From Martelella lutilitoris (lineage in GTDB: Bacteria > Pseudomonadota > Alphaproteobacteria > Rhizobiales > Rhizobiaceae), in contig NZ_CP066786.1 of the NCBI RefSeq assembly GCF_016598595.1, positions 1,821,501-1,885,500 of the forward strand: DNA of 64,000 nucleotides. The letters run 5' to 3'. How positions within the stretch are numbered: the first letter of the stretch is position 1; every line of letters starts with the position of its first letter. This document shows positions 34,297 through 43,662 of the stretch, piece by piece. The translations under genes and the position numbers were made by a program. The notes below the pieces were generated by a model, which was not told the DNA's origin, searched no databases, and worked only from the letters and a program-made list of their open reading frames with translations.

Positions 34297-35612
34297 GAGA
34301 CTGTCTAGAATTTTGTGCCCTGGCGCTGTTTCAGGACATAGGAAAACGTTCTTCGAACATGATTGCGAGCTGGCTTTTGACGGCGTGCCATTCTCGCACT
34401 GAACGCTTCCACTCGGTTGAGGTAGCATTGAGGGCCAGATAGATCAACTTGGCCGCTGCCTCATCGCTCGGGAAATGGCCGCGGGTTCTGACGGCGCGGC
34501 GGATTTTCGAATTCAGAGCCTCAATGGAATTCGTCGTGTAGATCAGCCTGCGCACCTCTGGCGGATAGTCGAGAAACGGGATGACCTCGTTCCAGGCCTT
34601 TCGCCAACTCGGCACGATCGCCGGATAACGCCTGGCGAGATCGCTGTCCTCGAACGTCGCCAGCGCTTCTTCCGCCGCCTCGACATTGACGGCGGTGTAA
34701 ACCGTCTTGAGCGCCTTGGCGACGGCCTTGCGGTCCTTGTAGCTGGCGAAGTTCATGGAATGGCGCAGGAGATGGACGATGCAGGTCTGAACCTGTGTTC
34801 TCGGGAAGGCGGCCTCGATGGCCTGCGGAAAGCCTTTGAGACCATCGACGACGGCGATCAGGATGTCCTGGACACCGCGATTGCGCAGGTCGCCCAGCAC
34901 GCTGGCCCAGAACTTGGCGCCTTCATTGGCCTGGAACCACAGGCCCAGCACGTCGCGCGTGCCGTCCGGCAGAATGGCCAGCGCCACGAACACCGCCTTG
35001 TTGGAGACCACGCCGTCGCTGCGGATATTGACCCGGATCGCGTCCATGAAGACGATCGGATAGCAGGGCTCCAGAGGGCGGTTCTGCCATGCCGTGACCT
35101 CATCCATCACGCTGTCGGTGATCGCGGAAATCAGGCCGGGCGAGGCCTCGACGCCGTAGATTTCCTCGATATGCCCCTGGATCTCGCGCGTTGTCATGCC
35201 CCGGGCATACATCGAGATGATCTTGCGGTCGAAATCGGGAAAGCGGCGCTGGTATTTGGCGATCAGCACCGGATCGAAGGTGCCGTTGCGGTCACGAGGA
35301 ATGTCGAGGACCACCTTGCCGCTGTCGGTGGTCACCGTCTTGCTGCTGGAGCCATTGCGACGGTTTGCCGACTGGTTATGGCCTTCGGGCACAGCCTCAG
35401 CCCGTTCCTCATCAAGATGGACGTCCATCTCGGTGCTCAGGGCGCGTTCGGCCAGCGCTTTTGTCAGTTCGGACAGGATACCGTCCTTGCCGAAAAGATC
35501 ACCGGGCGAGCGCCCTTGCATCAGGCGGTCCAAGAGTTCTTTGTCGATGCTCATACGTGGGTCTCCTCAAAGAGCAGTTACCACGCCAGAGCACAAAAAT
35601 CAGGACAGTCCC
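34297..35612 (-). mobile_element. IS256-family insertion sequence, copy 1
   Basis: A 1316-bp element. The left end GAGACTGTCTAGAATTTTG and the complement of the right end GGGACTGTCCTGATTTTTG are imperfect inverted repeats that continue as TGC(C/T)CTGGCG. It carries one transposase gene and appears identical to copy 2 by eye. The left side has the 8-bp target duplication; the right side is separated from copy 2 by only 6 bp. Confidence 0.9.
34331..35554 (-). CDS. IS256-family transposase (copy 1)
   Basis: A 407-residue mutator-type (MULE/IS256) DDE transposase. Catalytic residues: Asp in YPIVFMDAIRVNI, Asp in LIAVVDGLKGFPQAIEAA and Glu in TTNSIEALNSKIRRAVR. The C/H motif CIVHLLRHSMNFA lies between. 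The full family length is present, so it is probably active. The start ATG lies 58 nt inside the right end. A matching protein is encoded by copy 2. Confidence 0.95.
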   Translation of the reverse strand: MSIDKELLDRLMQGRSPGDLFGKDGILSELTKALAERALSTEMDVHLDEERAEAVPEGHNQSANRRNGSSSKTVTTDSGKVVLDIPRDRNGTFDPVLIAKYQRRFPDFDRKIISMYARGMTTREIQGHIEEIYGVEASPGLISAITDSVMDEVTAWQNRPLEPCYPIVFMDAIRVNIRSDGVVSNKAVFVALAILPDGTRDVLGLWFQANEGAKFWASVLGDLRNRGVQDILIAVVDGLKGFPQAIEAAFPRTQVQTCIVHLLRHSMNFASYKDRKAVAKALKTVYTAVNVEAAEEALATFEDSDLARRYPAIVPSWRKAWNEVIPFLDYPPEVRRLIYTTNSIEALNSKIRRAVRTRGHFPSDEAAAKLIYLALNATSTEWKRSVREWHAVKSQLAIMFEERFPMS

Positions 35613-35618
35613 AGGCGT
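35613..35618. repeat. 6-bp junction between the two IS copies (AGGCGT)
   Basis: AGGCGT lies between the right end of copy 1 and the left end of copy 2. It equals the first six bases of the target duplication AGGCGTGC. Confidence 0.85.
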
Positions 35619-36934
35619 GAGACTGTCTAGAATTTTGTGCCCTGGCGCTGTTTCAGGACATAGGAAAACGTTCTTCGAACATGATTGCGAGCTGGCTTTT
35701 GACGGCGTGCCATTCTCGCACTGAACGCTTCCACTCGGTTGAGGTAGCATTGAGGGCCAGATAGATCAACTTGGCCGCTGCCTCATCGCTCGGGAAATGG
35801 CCGCGGGTTCTGACGGCGCGGCGGATTTTCGAATTCAGAGCCTCAATGGAATTCGTCGTGTAGATCAGCCTGCGCACCTCTGGCGGATAGTCGAGAAACG
35901 GGATGACCTCGTTCCAGGCCTTTCGCCAACTCGGCACGATCGCCGGATAACGCCTGGCGAGATCGCTGTCCTCGAACGTCGCCAGCGCTTCTTCCGCCGC
36001 CTCGACATTGACGGCGGTGTAAACCGTCTTGAGCGCCTTGGCGACGGCCTTGCGGTCCTTGTAGCTGGCGAAGTTCATGGAATGGCGCAGGAGATGGACG
36101 ATGCAGGTCTGAACCTGTGTTCTCGGGAAGGCGGCCTCGATGGCCTGCGGAAAGCCTTTGAGACCATCGACGACGGCGATCAGGATGTCCTGGACACCGC
36201 GATTGCGCAGGTCGCCCAGCACGCTGGCCCAGAACTTGGCGCCTTCATTGGCCTGGAACCACAGGCCCAGCACGTCGCGCGTGCCGTCCGGCAGAATGGC
36301 CAGCGCCACGAACACCGCCTTGTTGGAGACCACGCCGTCGCTGCGGATATTGACCCGGATCGCGTCCATGAAGACGATCGGATAGCAGGGCTCCAGAGGG
36401 CGGTTCTGCCATGCCGTGACCTCATCCATCACGCTGTCGGTGATCGCGGAAATCAGGCCGGGCGAGGCCTCGACGCCGTAGATTTCCTCGATATGCCCCT
36501 GGATCTCGCGCGTTGTCATGCCCCGGGCATACATCGAGATGATCTTGCGGTCGAAATCGGGAAAGCGGCGCTGGTATTTGGCGATCAGCACCGGATCGAA
36601 GGTGCCGTTGCGGTCACGAGGAATGTCGAGGACCACCTTGCCGCTGTCGGTGGTCACCGTCTTGCTGCTGGAGCCATTGCGACGGTTTGCCGACTGGTTA
36701 TGGCCTTCGGGCACAGCCTCAGCCCGTTCCTCATCAAGATGGACGTCCATCTCGGTGCTCAGGGCGCGTTCGGCCAGCGCTTTTGTCAGTTCGGACAGGA
36801 TACCGTCCTTGCCGAAAAGATCACCGGGCGAGCGCCCTTGCATCAGGCGGTCCAAGAGTTCTTTGTCGATGCTCATACGTGGGTCTCCTCAAAGAGCAGT
36901 TACCACGCCAGAGCACAAAAATCAGGACAGTCCC
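35619..36934 (-). mobile_element. IS256-family insertion sequence, copy 2
   Basis: 1316 bp, same orientation and apparently the same sequence as copy 1 at a constant offset of 1322 bp. The right end GACAGTCCC is followed by the target duplication AGGCGTGC (36935-36942) and the 5' part of the interrupted membrane gene. Confidence 0.9.
35653..36876 (-). CDS. IS256-family transposase (copy 2)
   Basis: A 407-residue protein identical to that of copy 1, with the same DDE residues (FMDAIRV, VVDGLKGFP, SIEALNSK). With two active copies in direct repeat, homologous recombination could delete one copy easily. The coding strand is the same as that of the interrupted host gene, so read-through from the transposase promoter could reach the HlyD-type gene downstream. 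Confidence 0.95.
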   Translation of the reverse strand: MSIDKELLDRLMQGRSPGDLFGKDGILSELTKALAERALSTEMDVHLDEERAEAVPEGHNQSANRRNGSSSKTVTTDSGKVVLDIPRDRNGTFDPVLIAKYQRRFPDFDRKIISMYARGMTTREIQGHIEEIYGVEASPGLISAITDSVMDEVTAWQNRPLEPCYPIVFMDAIRVNIRSDGVVSNKAVFVALAILPDGTRDVLGLWFQANEGAKFWASVLGDLRNRGVQDILIAVVDGLKGFPQAIEAAFPRTQVQTCIVHLLRHSMNFASYKDRKAVAKALKTVYTAVNVEAAEEALATFEDSDLARRYPAIVPSWRKAWNEVIPFLDYPPEVRRLIYTTNSIEALNSKIRRAVRTRGHFPSDEAAAKLIYLALNATSTEWKRSVREWHAVKSQLAIMFEERFPMS

Positions 36935-36942
36935 AGGCGTGC
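36935..36942. repeat. Target site duplication, right (AGGCGTGC)
   Basis: Exact match to 34289-34296; flanks the IS pair as a unit. Confidence 0.88.
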
Positions 36943-37082
36943 AGATAAAGGTAGAACACGCCGATCAGAACAACGCCGACAAGCGCCAGAATGATGATCC
37001 CGACCATGAGACCGTCTGTCTGACCCGGGCCTGTAATATAGAACGGCAGGTGCCCGACCTGCTCGAGAGCTTCAGATTCCAT

Positions 37083-37528
37083 CCCCAACCTCGCTGTGTC
37101 CCTTGACCCCCAAGGACCATGCCTTGCAAAGGCGACCATACGATCCCCCCGGATGCACGGCCATGATTACTCTAATCGAACTATTTCGGCCAAGCCAGTC
37201 ACCAAATGCGCTTTGCCAAGAATGCATTTCGTATTCTTGTAAGTTGAATAGGCCGGTGACGCGAACACTTCACCGGCCTTTTTGCTACCCGGGTCCTGGG
37301 CGGCCTGCTGTCCGCCAGCACTTAAACCACTATATCGCTCCGTTGAATGCTTTGTGATTCAGCCGGAGTCGGTTTGGTCATCCAACGGTCCCAATATTGC
37401 AACATTGTCTCCGCAATTGGCACGTAAGTTTCCAAATACGAATTGCAGGACGGGCAAAAATTTCTAGCTGAAGCAACTGTTGGTCGCGTCGTCCTTAATC
37501 AATCGCAGCAGACATAAAGAGAACGATC
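37083..37528. other. Intergenic region with an orphan terminator
   Basis: About 445 bases with no convincing protein gene; the open frames on the plus strand have no family features. It contains the start region of the split membrane gene (minus strand), a strong plus-strand terminator at 37250-37283, and a further inverted repeat AAGAAT...ATTCTT (37219-37238) just before it. The segment about 37140-37283 could be a small RNA gene; no clear promoter was identified. Confidence 0.45.
37250..37283 (+). terminator. Orphan rho-independent terminator
   Basis: 10-bp stem AGGCCGGTGA (37250-37259) with TCACCGGCCT (37270-37279), 10-nt loop, then TTTTT ending at 37283. No plus-strand gene precedes it within 300 bases. 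Confidence 0.85.
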
Positions 37529-38890
37529 ATGTCCAGGCAATCCGCTATATCGGCGGTGCGCTTCGGCTATGGGCTCCGGCCCGGCGAAGACGCGCCCAGC
37601 ACCCCGGAAGGGATCGCACGACAACTGCGCTCTGCGAAGTCGGAAGTGCTGCTGTTTCCATGCGAGGGAGTGGAAGCCGTCAGGGAACGGGCGGTCCGGA
37701 CATTCAACAAGCGACGCGATACCCGCAAGACGCTGGAAGGCGAACCCTTGCGCGAAGCGCTGAGAACCATTCGTCAGGAGAACGACCAGAGATTTCGTGA
37801 CGATGTCAACGCTAGGATCGCTCAATCCGTCGCCTCTCCCAATGGCTTTAGTGAGCGGCTTGCGAGTTTCTGGGCCGACCATTTCTCTGTGTCGTTCAGA
37901 AAAAACGAAGATATGAGACTTTTCGCGCCGCTTTTCGAGGCAGAGGCGATACGGCCCAACCTGGCCGGCAATTTTGCCACGCTGCTGAAATCGGCAACCC
38001 TGCACCCTGCAATGCTCTTCTATCTCGACCAATGGCTCTCCGTAGGACCCAATTCGGCTCGGGCTGGAAAACGCGGATTGAACGAAAATCATGGTCGCGA
38101 GTTGCTGGAACTGCACACGATGGGTGCCGGCTCCGGATACACGCAGACAGACGTGCGTCAAGCAGCATTTCTTCTCACGGGCCTTACTGTTGATCGCGGT
38201 GCCGCAAGAACGATCTTCGACGACAAACGTGCTGAGCCGGGTACGTTCTCTATCCTAGATAAATCGTACGGGGCTGAAAGAGACGATATCGTCGAGATCG
38301 AGACGTTTCTTGATGACCTTGCGTCACGACCGGAGACTGCTCGGTATATCAGCGGCAAGCTCGCGCGTTATTTCCTTTCCGAACATCCTCCCTCTGACGT
38401 GGTGTCGAACATGATTGCGGTCTGGACGCGGACAGGCGGCAATCTACCGGCGGTTTATGAGGCGATGCTTTCGGCGTCGAAAGCACTTGCTATGCCACCT
38501 CAGAATATCAAGCAACCTTTCGATTACGTTGTTTCGTCACTGCGAGCGCTGGGAGTAGACGGGAATTCACTTGTTGTTGACCGAAAGCTGGGAAACTTGG
38601 TCAGCTATTGGTTGCAAAGACTGGGCCAGCCTGTCTGGGACCCACCCAGTCCTGAGGGGTTTGAAAGCGGCCGAGCGAGCTGGGTGAATGGGAATCAGCT
38701 GGCGGGGCGTATCGTCATTGCGAGAAACATCGTTCGCAAATTCGGGGGAGCCCCTGATCCTTCCCTATTGGCCGAGCATGCTCTCGGACCGTTACTGACC
38801 GAGAATACCAGGACACTCGTGAAGCGGGCACCGAACCGGATGGCCGCTGTAACCCTGGTTTTGGCCTCACCGGAGTTCAACCTTCGCTAG
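37529..38890 (+). CDS. DUF1800 family protein
   Basis: A 453-residue protein of the DUF1800 family. Features: AVRFGYGLRPGED at the start, FWADHFSVSFRKNEDMRLFA, PAMLFYLDQWLSVGPNS, and the family hallmark LNENHGRELLELHTMGAGSG. It lacks a clear signal peptide. Function unknown; members nearly always precede a DUF1501 gene as here (10-nt gap) and the pair is probably one functional unit. The base composition is somewhat less GC-rich than the flanking chromosome. It starts at an ATG after AAAGAGAACG. Confidence 0.88.
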   Translation: MSRQSAISAVRFGYGLRPGEDAPSTPEGIARQLRSAKSEVLLFPCEGVEAVRERAVRTFNKRRDTRKTLEGEPLREALRTIRQENDQRFRDDVNARIAQSVASPNGFSERLASFWADHFSVSFRKNEDMRLFAPLFEAEAIRPNLAGNFATLLKSATLHPAMLFYLDQWLSVGPNSARAGKRGLNENHGRELLELHTMGAGSGYTQTDVRQAAFLLTGLTVDRGAARTIFDDKRAEPGTFSILDKSYGAERDDIVEIETFLDDLASRPETARYISGKLARYFLSEHPPSDVVSNMIAVWTRTGGNLPAVYEAMLSASKALAMPPQNIKQPFDYVVSSLRALGVDGNSLVVDRKLGNLVSYWLQRLGQPVWDPPSPEGFESGRASWVNGNQLAGRIVIARNIVRKFGGAPDPSLLAEHALGPLLTENTRTLVKRAPNRMAAVTLVLASPEFNLR

Positions 38891-38900
38891 GAGTAATGCG

Positions 38901-40070
38901 ATGTCCATTACATTCAATCCTACACGGCGAGCCTTGCTTGGCGGGGCGTGCTCTCTTGCTGCGATGCCGCTGACGACGCGCTTTGCCCTTGCTGAAGGCA
39001 ACGGCGACAACAGGTTTGTAGCCATCATATTGCGAGGGGCCATGGACGGGCTTGATCTGGTTCAGCCCTATGGCGATCCTGCCTTCCGTGTTTTGCGTCC
39101 CGAACTTGCGATGACGCCGGACAGCGGGCTCTATGATCTCGACGGCTATTTCGGTCTTCATCCGGCGGCCCGAGACCTCTACCCGCTGTGGAGGCGCGGC
39201 GAACTGAGCTTCGTTCACGCGGTTTCGACGCCCTATCGCAATGCCCGTAGCCATTTTGACGGACAGGACATTCTGGAGACTGGTGGAAACGGCCGGGCAG
39301 GCCAAGATGGCTGGCTCAACAGGGCAATCGGACTGTCGCAGCAAGGCCGCCTCAGGGCTATTGACGTCGCATCAGAGTCGGATCTCATACTTCAGGGCGA
39401 ACAAGATGCCGAGATGTGGTCGCCGAAAGCCGATGTGCCGATTGCAGCCGATGAGATCCAGTTCTTTGAGGCGCTCTATTCCCGCGACAAGGACTTTGCC
39501 CGCGCATTCCGGCAGGCTCGAAGTGCAGACATGAGCGCCGACGAAATTTTCGCAGGCGAGAAGATCGAGGCCTCGACCGAGGGGCTGGCGCGGTTGGCGG
39601 GCGGTTTTCTGAGAGAAAATTACCGGATTGCTGCATTTTCGATCAATGGTTGGGATACCCATGCCGGCCAGTTCGACCTTTTCGCTCGATCGACCAATAA
39701 TCTTTCGACTGCAATAATGACCCTGCGGCGCGAGATGGGCCCGGCTGCGTGGGGCAAAACGGTCGTTCTCGCAATGACGGAGTTCGGGCGCACGGCGCGT
39801 CAGAACGGTACCGGTGGAACTGATCACGGGACAGGAGGGTGCGCGGTTGTCGCCGGCGGTGCCTTTCCGGGTGGACGGGTCATGGGGCAGTGGCCAGGTG
39901 TCGGTGACGGCGAACTTTATGCAAATCGTGACCTAATGCCCACGGGTGACATTCGTGAGGTGGCTGCGGCGATGCTGTATCGACAGTTCGGTCTTGATGC
40001 AGCCGCGCTTTCCACCAATATTTTTCCCGGGCTCGATTTCTCAGCGTCATCCGTATTCGTGCGAGCGTGA
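38901..40070 (+). CDS. DUF1501 family protein with Tat-type signal
   Basis: A 389-residue protein. The N-terminus TRRALLGGACSLAAMPLTTR is a twin-arginine-like export signal with cleavage near ALA. The mature part has the DUF1501 motifs FVAIILRGAMDGLDLVQPYG, NARSHFDGQDILETG, GWDTHAGQFDLF and MTEFGRTARQNGTGGTDHGT. The family is distantly related to alkaline phosphatase/sulfatase folds, and the conserved His/Asp residues suggest metal binding. It likely works in the periplasm with DUF1800. AGGAG precedes the ATG. Confidence 0.88.
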   Translation: MSITFNPTRRALLGGACSLAAMPLTTRFALAEGNGDNRFVAIILRGAMDGLDLVQPYGDPAFRVLRPELAMTPDSGLYDLDGYFGLHPAARDLYPLWRRGELSFVHAVSTPYRNARSHFDGQDILETGGNGRAGQDGWLNRAIGLSQQGRLRAIDVASESDLILQGEQDAEMWSPKADVPIAADEIQFFEALYSRDKDFARAFRQARSADMSADEIFAGEKIEASTEGLARLAGGFLRENYRIAAFSINGWDTHAGQFDLFARSTNNLSTAIMTLRREMGPAAWGKTVVLAMTEFGRTARQNGTGGTDHGTGGCAVVAGGAFPGGRVMGQWPGVGDGELYANRDLMPTGDIREVAAAMLYRQFGLDAAALSTNIFPGLDFSASSVFVRA

Positions 40071-40149
40071 CATCCGGTGCGGACTTTATAATGACAGGCA
40101 TTCTCTCAGTTATCTGAGATTCCAAATAGTCGTGAGTTAGCTTGGGCCC

Positions 40150-40377
40150 AAGCGCGCCGACTTTGCCGAAATGGCGGAGCGCCTCGCGGGGATCAAGGGC
40201 CGGTTTATCCTCTCGCTGAATGACCGACCGGAGGTGCGCGAGAACTTCTCGGCGTTTCGGTTCGTCGACGTGAAGTTCGACTACACGATCGGCAGCGGCG
40301 AGCAGAAGGCCGCGGGCGAGGTGATCATTCTGGATGGCAAGGATATTCGCCGAGACCGAAACCTTCCCCTGTTCTAA
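40150..40377 (+). pseudogene. C-terminal fragment of a DNA adenine methylase (Dam/D12 class)
   Basis: About 75 residues (FAEMAERLAGIKGRFILSLN, DRPEVRENFSAFRFVDVKFD) match the end of phage-type D12-class adenine methyltransferases. The SAM-binding FxGxG and catalytic DPPY motifs are missing. The frame opens after a TAG at 40138, where homology stops. Probably a residue of a prophage or integrative element; marks the right part of the mobile island. Confidence 0.72.
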
Positions 40378-40632
40378 ATCCTCATCAATGATCAGGTCGC
40401 TGGTCGATCGACAGCCAAAAACTCAGGCCACGTGTCGCGAGGCCTATCAGCGGCGGGTCAATGGAGCCTTAAGAACCACGGCCATGTCAAAGAAGAACCC
40501 AGCTCTAAAGGCTTCGCCGAGGGAGCATATGATTGCTGCCTCGGCGAGACACGGTCGTTGCTGCGGGAACGCCTTTCACCGCGAAAGCCGGGCGCTGTAC
40601 GGCAGAGACGTTTCCCGCTCATGGCGGTCTGA

Positions 40633-41421
40633 TCAGAAGACCGGGACGACCGCGCCGCCATAGGTATTTTCGATGAAGCTGCGAATCTCATCGGACTGAT
40701 AGATTTCGACGAACTGCTTGACCCAGTCGGCGTCCGCATCCTCCGTGCGTGCGACGATCACGTTGGCGTAGGGGCTGTCGGGGCTCTCGATGGCGATCGA
40801 GTCCTCGATCGGGTTGAAGCCGGCATCGAGCGCATAATTGGTGTTGATCGCGGCGACCGAAACATCATTGAGAACACGCGGCAGCTGTGCAGCATCCAGC
40901 TCGAGAATCTCGATATTCTTGGGATTTTCAACGATATCCAGCGGCGTTGCCTTGAGCCCGGCGCCATCGGCAAGCTTGATGACGCCCTTGGCCTGCAGCA
41001 GGAGCAGCGCACGACCGCCATTGGTCGGATCGTTCGGGATCGCCACACGGCTGTTTTCCGGAATATCGTCGACGCTTTCGACCTTGTTGGAATAAATGCC
41101 CATCGGCGTGATGATCGTCTTGCCGACGGCTTTCAGGTCGTAGCCGCGATCGGCAACCTGGTTGTCGAGATACGGCACATGCTGGAAGCTGTTGAGATCG
41201 AGGTCACCGTCATTCAGCGCCTGGTTGGGCACGACGTAATCGCTGAAGGTTGCGATCTCGACATCAAGGCCCTGTTCCTTGGCAAGCTTCTGAACCTCTT
41301 CGAGGATCTCCTCATGCGCACCGGGCGTGACGCCGACGGTGATCGTGTCCTTGGCAAGGGCTGTCCCAGCGGCAAGGCTGGATGCAATGGCGAGTACGGC
41401 AAATGGGGTTGCGAATTTCAT
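40633..41421 (-). CDS. metQ: Methionine ABC transporter substrate-binding protein
   Basis: A 262-residue NlpA/MetQ-type protein. Signal peptide residues 1-23 (cleavage near ALA-KDT) without a lipobox cysteine, so it is a free periplasmic protein. Motifs: TVGVTPGAHEEILEEVQKLA, LDLNSFQHVPYLDNQ, IPNDPTNGGRALLLLQ. It binds methionine for the MetNI importer. Third gene of metN-metI-metQ, 186 nt after metI. AAGGAC precedes the ATG. Confidence 0.93.
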   Translation of the reverse strand: MKFATPFAVLAIASSLAAGTALAKDTITVGVTPGAHEEILEEVQKLAKEQGLDVEIATFSDYVVPNQALNDGDLDLNSFQHVPYLDNQVADRGYDLKAVGKTIITPMGIYSNKVESVDDIPENSRVAIPNDPTNGGRALLLLQAKGVIKLADGAGLKATPLDIVENPKNIEILELDAAQLPRVLNDVSVAAINTNYALDAGFNPIEDSIAIESPDSPYANVIVARTEDADADWVKQFVEIYQSDEIRSFIENTYGGAVVPVF

Positions 41422-41607
41422 TTCTATTGTCCTTGACGCCGGCGCACCGGTTTCTCCGGTGCGCTGTGTTTCCTGGTAATTTTATCGATCTATCGAGGAG
41501 CCGAACGGTTCTAAAGAAATCCGGTTTCCAAAGTTGGGCCATTGGCGCAATTTCTTGCCAACGCACGGGTCGAGAACTTCACGTCATACGCCATTCCGAC
41601 GGGAGCC

Positions 41608-42276
41608 TTACTGGCTCCGGTTCTTCTTGTCGAAGCTGCGCGCCAGACGGTCGCCGGCACTCTGAATGGCCTGCACCAGCACGATCAGCACGACGACGAC
41701 GGCGAGCATGACGCCAGGCATGAAGCGCTGATAGCCATAGCGGATGCCGAGATCGCCAAGACCGCCGCCGCCGACGGCGCCGACCATGGCGGAATAGCCG
41801 ATCAGGCTGACGATGGTGAGCGTAAAGGCGAGCGTGATGGCGGGCTTCGATTCCGCCAGCAGCACCTTGATGACGATCTGCATCGGCGTCGCGCCCATGG
41901 CGCGCGCAGCCTCGATCAATCCCTTGTCGACCTCGCGGATCGCACTCTCGACCAGACGCGCGAAGAAGGGGATGGTGGCAACCGTCAACGGCACAATTGC
42001 CGCCTGGGTGCCGATCGACGTTCCCGCGACGAGCCGCGTGAACGGAATGATCGCGACCACGAGGATGATGAAGGGCGTGGACCGTGTCGCGTTGACGATC
42101 AGGCCGACGAGACGGTTGAGGAACGGCGCCTGCAGAAGCTCGCCCTTGCCGCTGGTCGCCAGGAAAATGCCGATCGGCAGGCCGAGCGCGGTTCCGATCA
42201 GGCCGGAGACGATGACCATCTGCAGCGTCTGCAGCGTGCCCTTGGTCAGAAGAGAGATGAGCATATCAGGCGACAT
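41608..42276 (-). CDS. metI: Methionine ABC transporter permease
   Basis: A 222-residue permease with five membrane spans. The EAA loop that contacts MetN is [20 protein letters not shown]. MetI hallmarks include [16 protein letters not shown] and [20 protein letters not shown]. It overlaps metN by 11 nt and forms the membrane channel of the methionine importer. Confidence 0.94.
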   Translation of the reverse strand: MSPDMLISLLTKGTLQTLQMVIVSGLIGTALGLPIGIFLATSGKGELLQAPFLNRLVGLIVNATRSTPFIILVVAIIPFTRLVAGTSIGTQAAIVPLTVATIPFFARLVESAIREVDKGLIEAARAMGATPMQIVIKVLLAESKPAITLAFTLTIVSLIGYSAMVGAVGGGGLGDLGIRYGYQRFMPGVMLAVVVVLIVLVQAIQSAGDRLARSFDKKNRSQ

Positions 42277-43366
42277 AGCCGACGACCTCCGCGTTCAGAC
42301 CGCTTTGGGCATAGAATTGGTCCGCTTTCCGCATCACCGACGGATCGGCCGAATAGGCGACATAGAGCGTGCCATAGGGTTCCCCCGCGATCTCGTCGAC
42401 AGTGCCGGCGATGATGTTGACCGGGCTTCCGAGCACCGCCATCAGACGCGAGACCAATGGCTGGTCAGCGGTCTTGCCAAAGAAACGCAGGCGGAGAAGC
42501 GCATTGCAGCCGGGCTTGGGGTCGGCAATTACCTGGCGGCCGATCCAATCCGGCAGGCTGCCGCCCGGCAGGGCCGCCAGCATCGAGCGGGTGGTCTCGT
42601 GCTCTGGCGCGGTGAAGACATCGAAGGTGCGGCCGCTCTCGACGATCTGTCCCTTGTCCATCACCGCAACCCGCGAGGTGACGGCCTTGACCACTTCCAT
42701 CTCATGCGTGATCAGCAGCACGGTCAGGCCGAGATCGCGGTTGATCGTCTTCAGAAGGCCGAGGATCTGCTGGGTCGTTTCCGGGTCGAGTGCCGATGTT
42801 GCCTCGTCCGACAGAAGCAGTTTCGGCTCGGAGGCCAGCGCGCGGGCGATGCCGACCCGCTGCTTCTGTCCGCCGGAAAGCTGGGCCGGGTAATGGCGCG
42901 TGCGCTCCGACAGGCCAACGAGATCGATCAGCGGCTCGATCCGCTTCTTGATGTCCTGCTTTGCCATGCCCGCGATCTCGAGCGGCATGGCGACATTGTC
43001 ATAGACCGTGCGTGAGGACAGCAGGTTGAAGTGCTGGAAGATTATGCCGATCGAGCGCCGGACGGACCGAAGCGCCACCTCGTCAAGCGCCGCGACATCC
43101 GTGCCGTCGACAATGACGCGGCCTTCGCTCGGACGTTCAAGACCGTTGACCAGGCGCACAAGCGTGGACTTGCCGGCGCCCGAGCGGCCGATTATGCCGG
43201 TGATTGCGCCGCGCGGAACGGTATAGGTGACATTGTCGAGCGCCTTGAAGGCGTTCTTTCCGGTTTCCCGGCTGCTGAAGGTTTTGGTCACTTTTTCAAA
43301 GCTGACCATCGGCGAGCCGGTTTCAGCAACCGGTCGCTCGGTCGGGCCGGAGACATGTTCTGCCAT
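42266..43366 (-). CDS. metN: Methionine ABC transporter ATP-binding protein
   Basis: A 366-residue ATPase. Walker A GRSGAGKS (about residue 60), signature LSGGQKQR, Walker [13 protein letters not shown] and H-loop LITHEME. The C-terminal 100 residues are the NIL regulatory domain that binds methionine and inhibits transport. The start at 43366 is chosen for the AGAAGAGA ahead of it and the usual N-terminus; the frame extends upstream without homology. First gene of the operon. No SAM riboswitch was recognised upstream. Confidence 0.94.
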   Translation of the reverse strand: MAEHVSGPTERPVAETGSPMVSFEKVTKTFSSRETGKNAFKALDNVTYTVPRGAITGIIGRSGAGKSTLVRLVNGLERPSEGRVIVDGTDVAALDEVALRSVRRSIGIIFQHFNLLSSRTVYDNVAMPLEIAGMAKQDIKKRIEPLIDLVGLSERTRHYPAQLSGGQKQRVGIARALASEPKLLLSDEATSALDPETTQQILGLLKTINRDLGLTVLLITHEMEVVKAVTSRVAVMDKGQIVESGRTFDVFTAPEHETTRSMLAALPGGSLPDWIGRQVIADPKPGCNALLRLRFFGKTADQPLVSRLMAVLGSPVNIIAGTVDEIAGEPYGTLYVAYSADPSVMRKADQFYAQSGLNAEVVGYVA

Positions 43367-43662
43367 CGGATTCTCTTCTGCTGCGCTGGAAACCGGCGAG
43401 AAAACCTGCAGGAAACCGCTTGGAAAAGGTTGGCAGTCCGTTAGCACTCCGAACCGGATGTTTTCAAATCCAAAATTCCAAATGGCCGACAAAGCGAGGG
43501 GTCAAGAGGCGATTTCGCTTCCTTCAAGTTCCCGTGTTCATGACAGAGCAGAAACGGTTCGCCTGCATAAGGCCGGACCGGTATTCGGCGACCCAGTGCC
43601 GATGGTGAGCCCCGACGCGGTCGCCGGGCGCCTGCGACACTTGATTGGCGTCTCTCAAATTG

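Larger units (their letters stand above)
33963..37082 (-). pseudogene. Small membrane protein gene interrupted by two tandem IS256 elements
   Basis: The 5' part (37082 down to 36935) encodes MESEALEQVGHLPFYITGPG and a membrane span up to YLYLHA. The 3' part (34288 down to 33963) continues in the same frame as LPERMAHSSNAFQLQLVGVL with one or two more spans and an acidic tail ending KKEGDGHA. Removing both IS copies and one copy of the 8-bp duplication restores a single 157-residue protein. GAGG precedes the start. The intact gene would be translationally coupled to the HlyD-type adaptor. A 104-residue remnant could start at ATG 34277, but without a good ribosome site. Confidence 0.82.

Noticed and set aside
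34475-36948. Plus-strand open frames opposite both IS256 transposases
   Set aside because: Antisense of identical transposase genes; they repeat at the same 1322-bp offset only because the IS is duplicated.
43367-43530. A SAM-responsive riboswitch upstream of metN
   Set aside because: Searched on the minus strand for SAM-II-like elements (a GATTTG-type loop with a closing GCTAAA); the order and pairing are not there.
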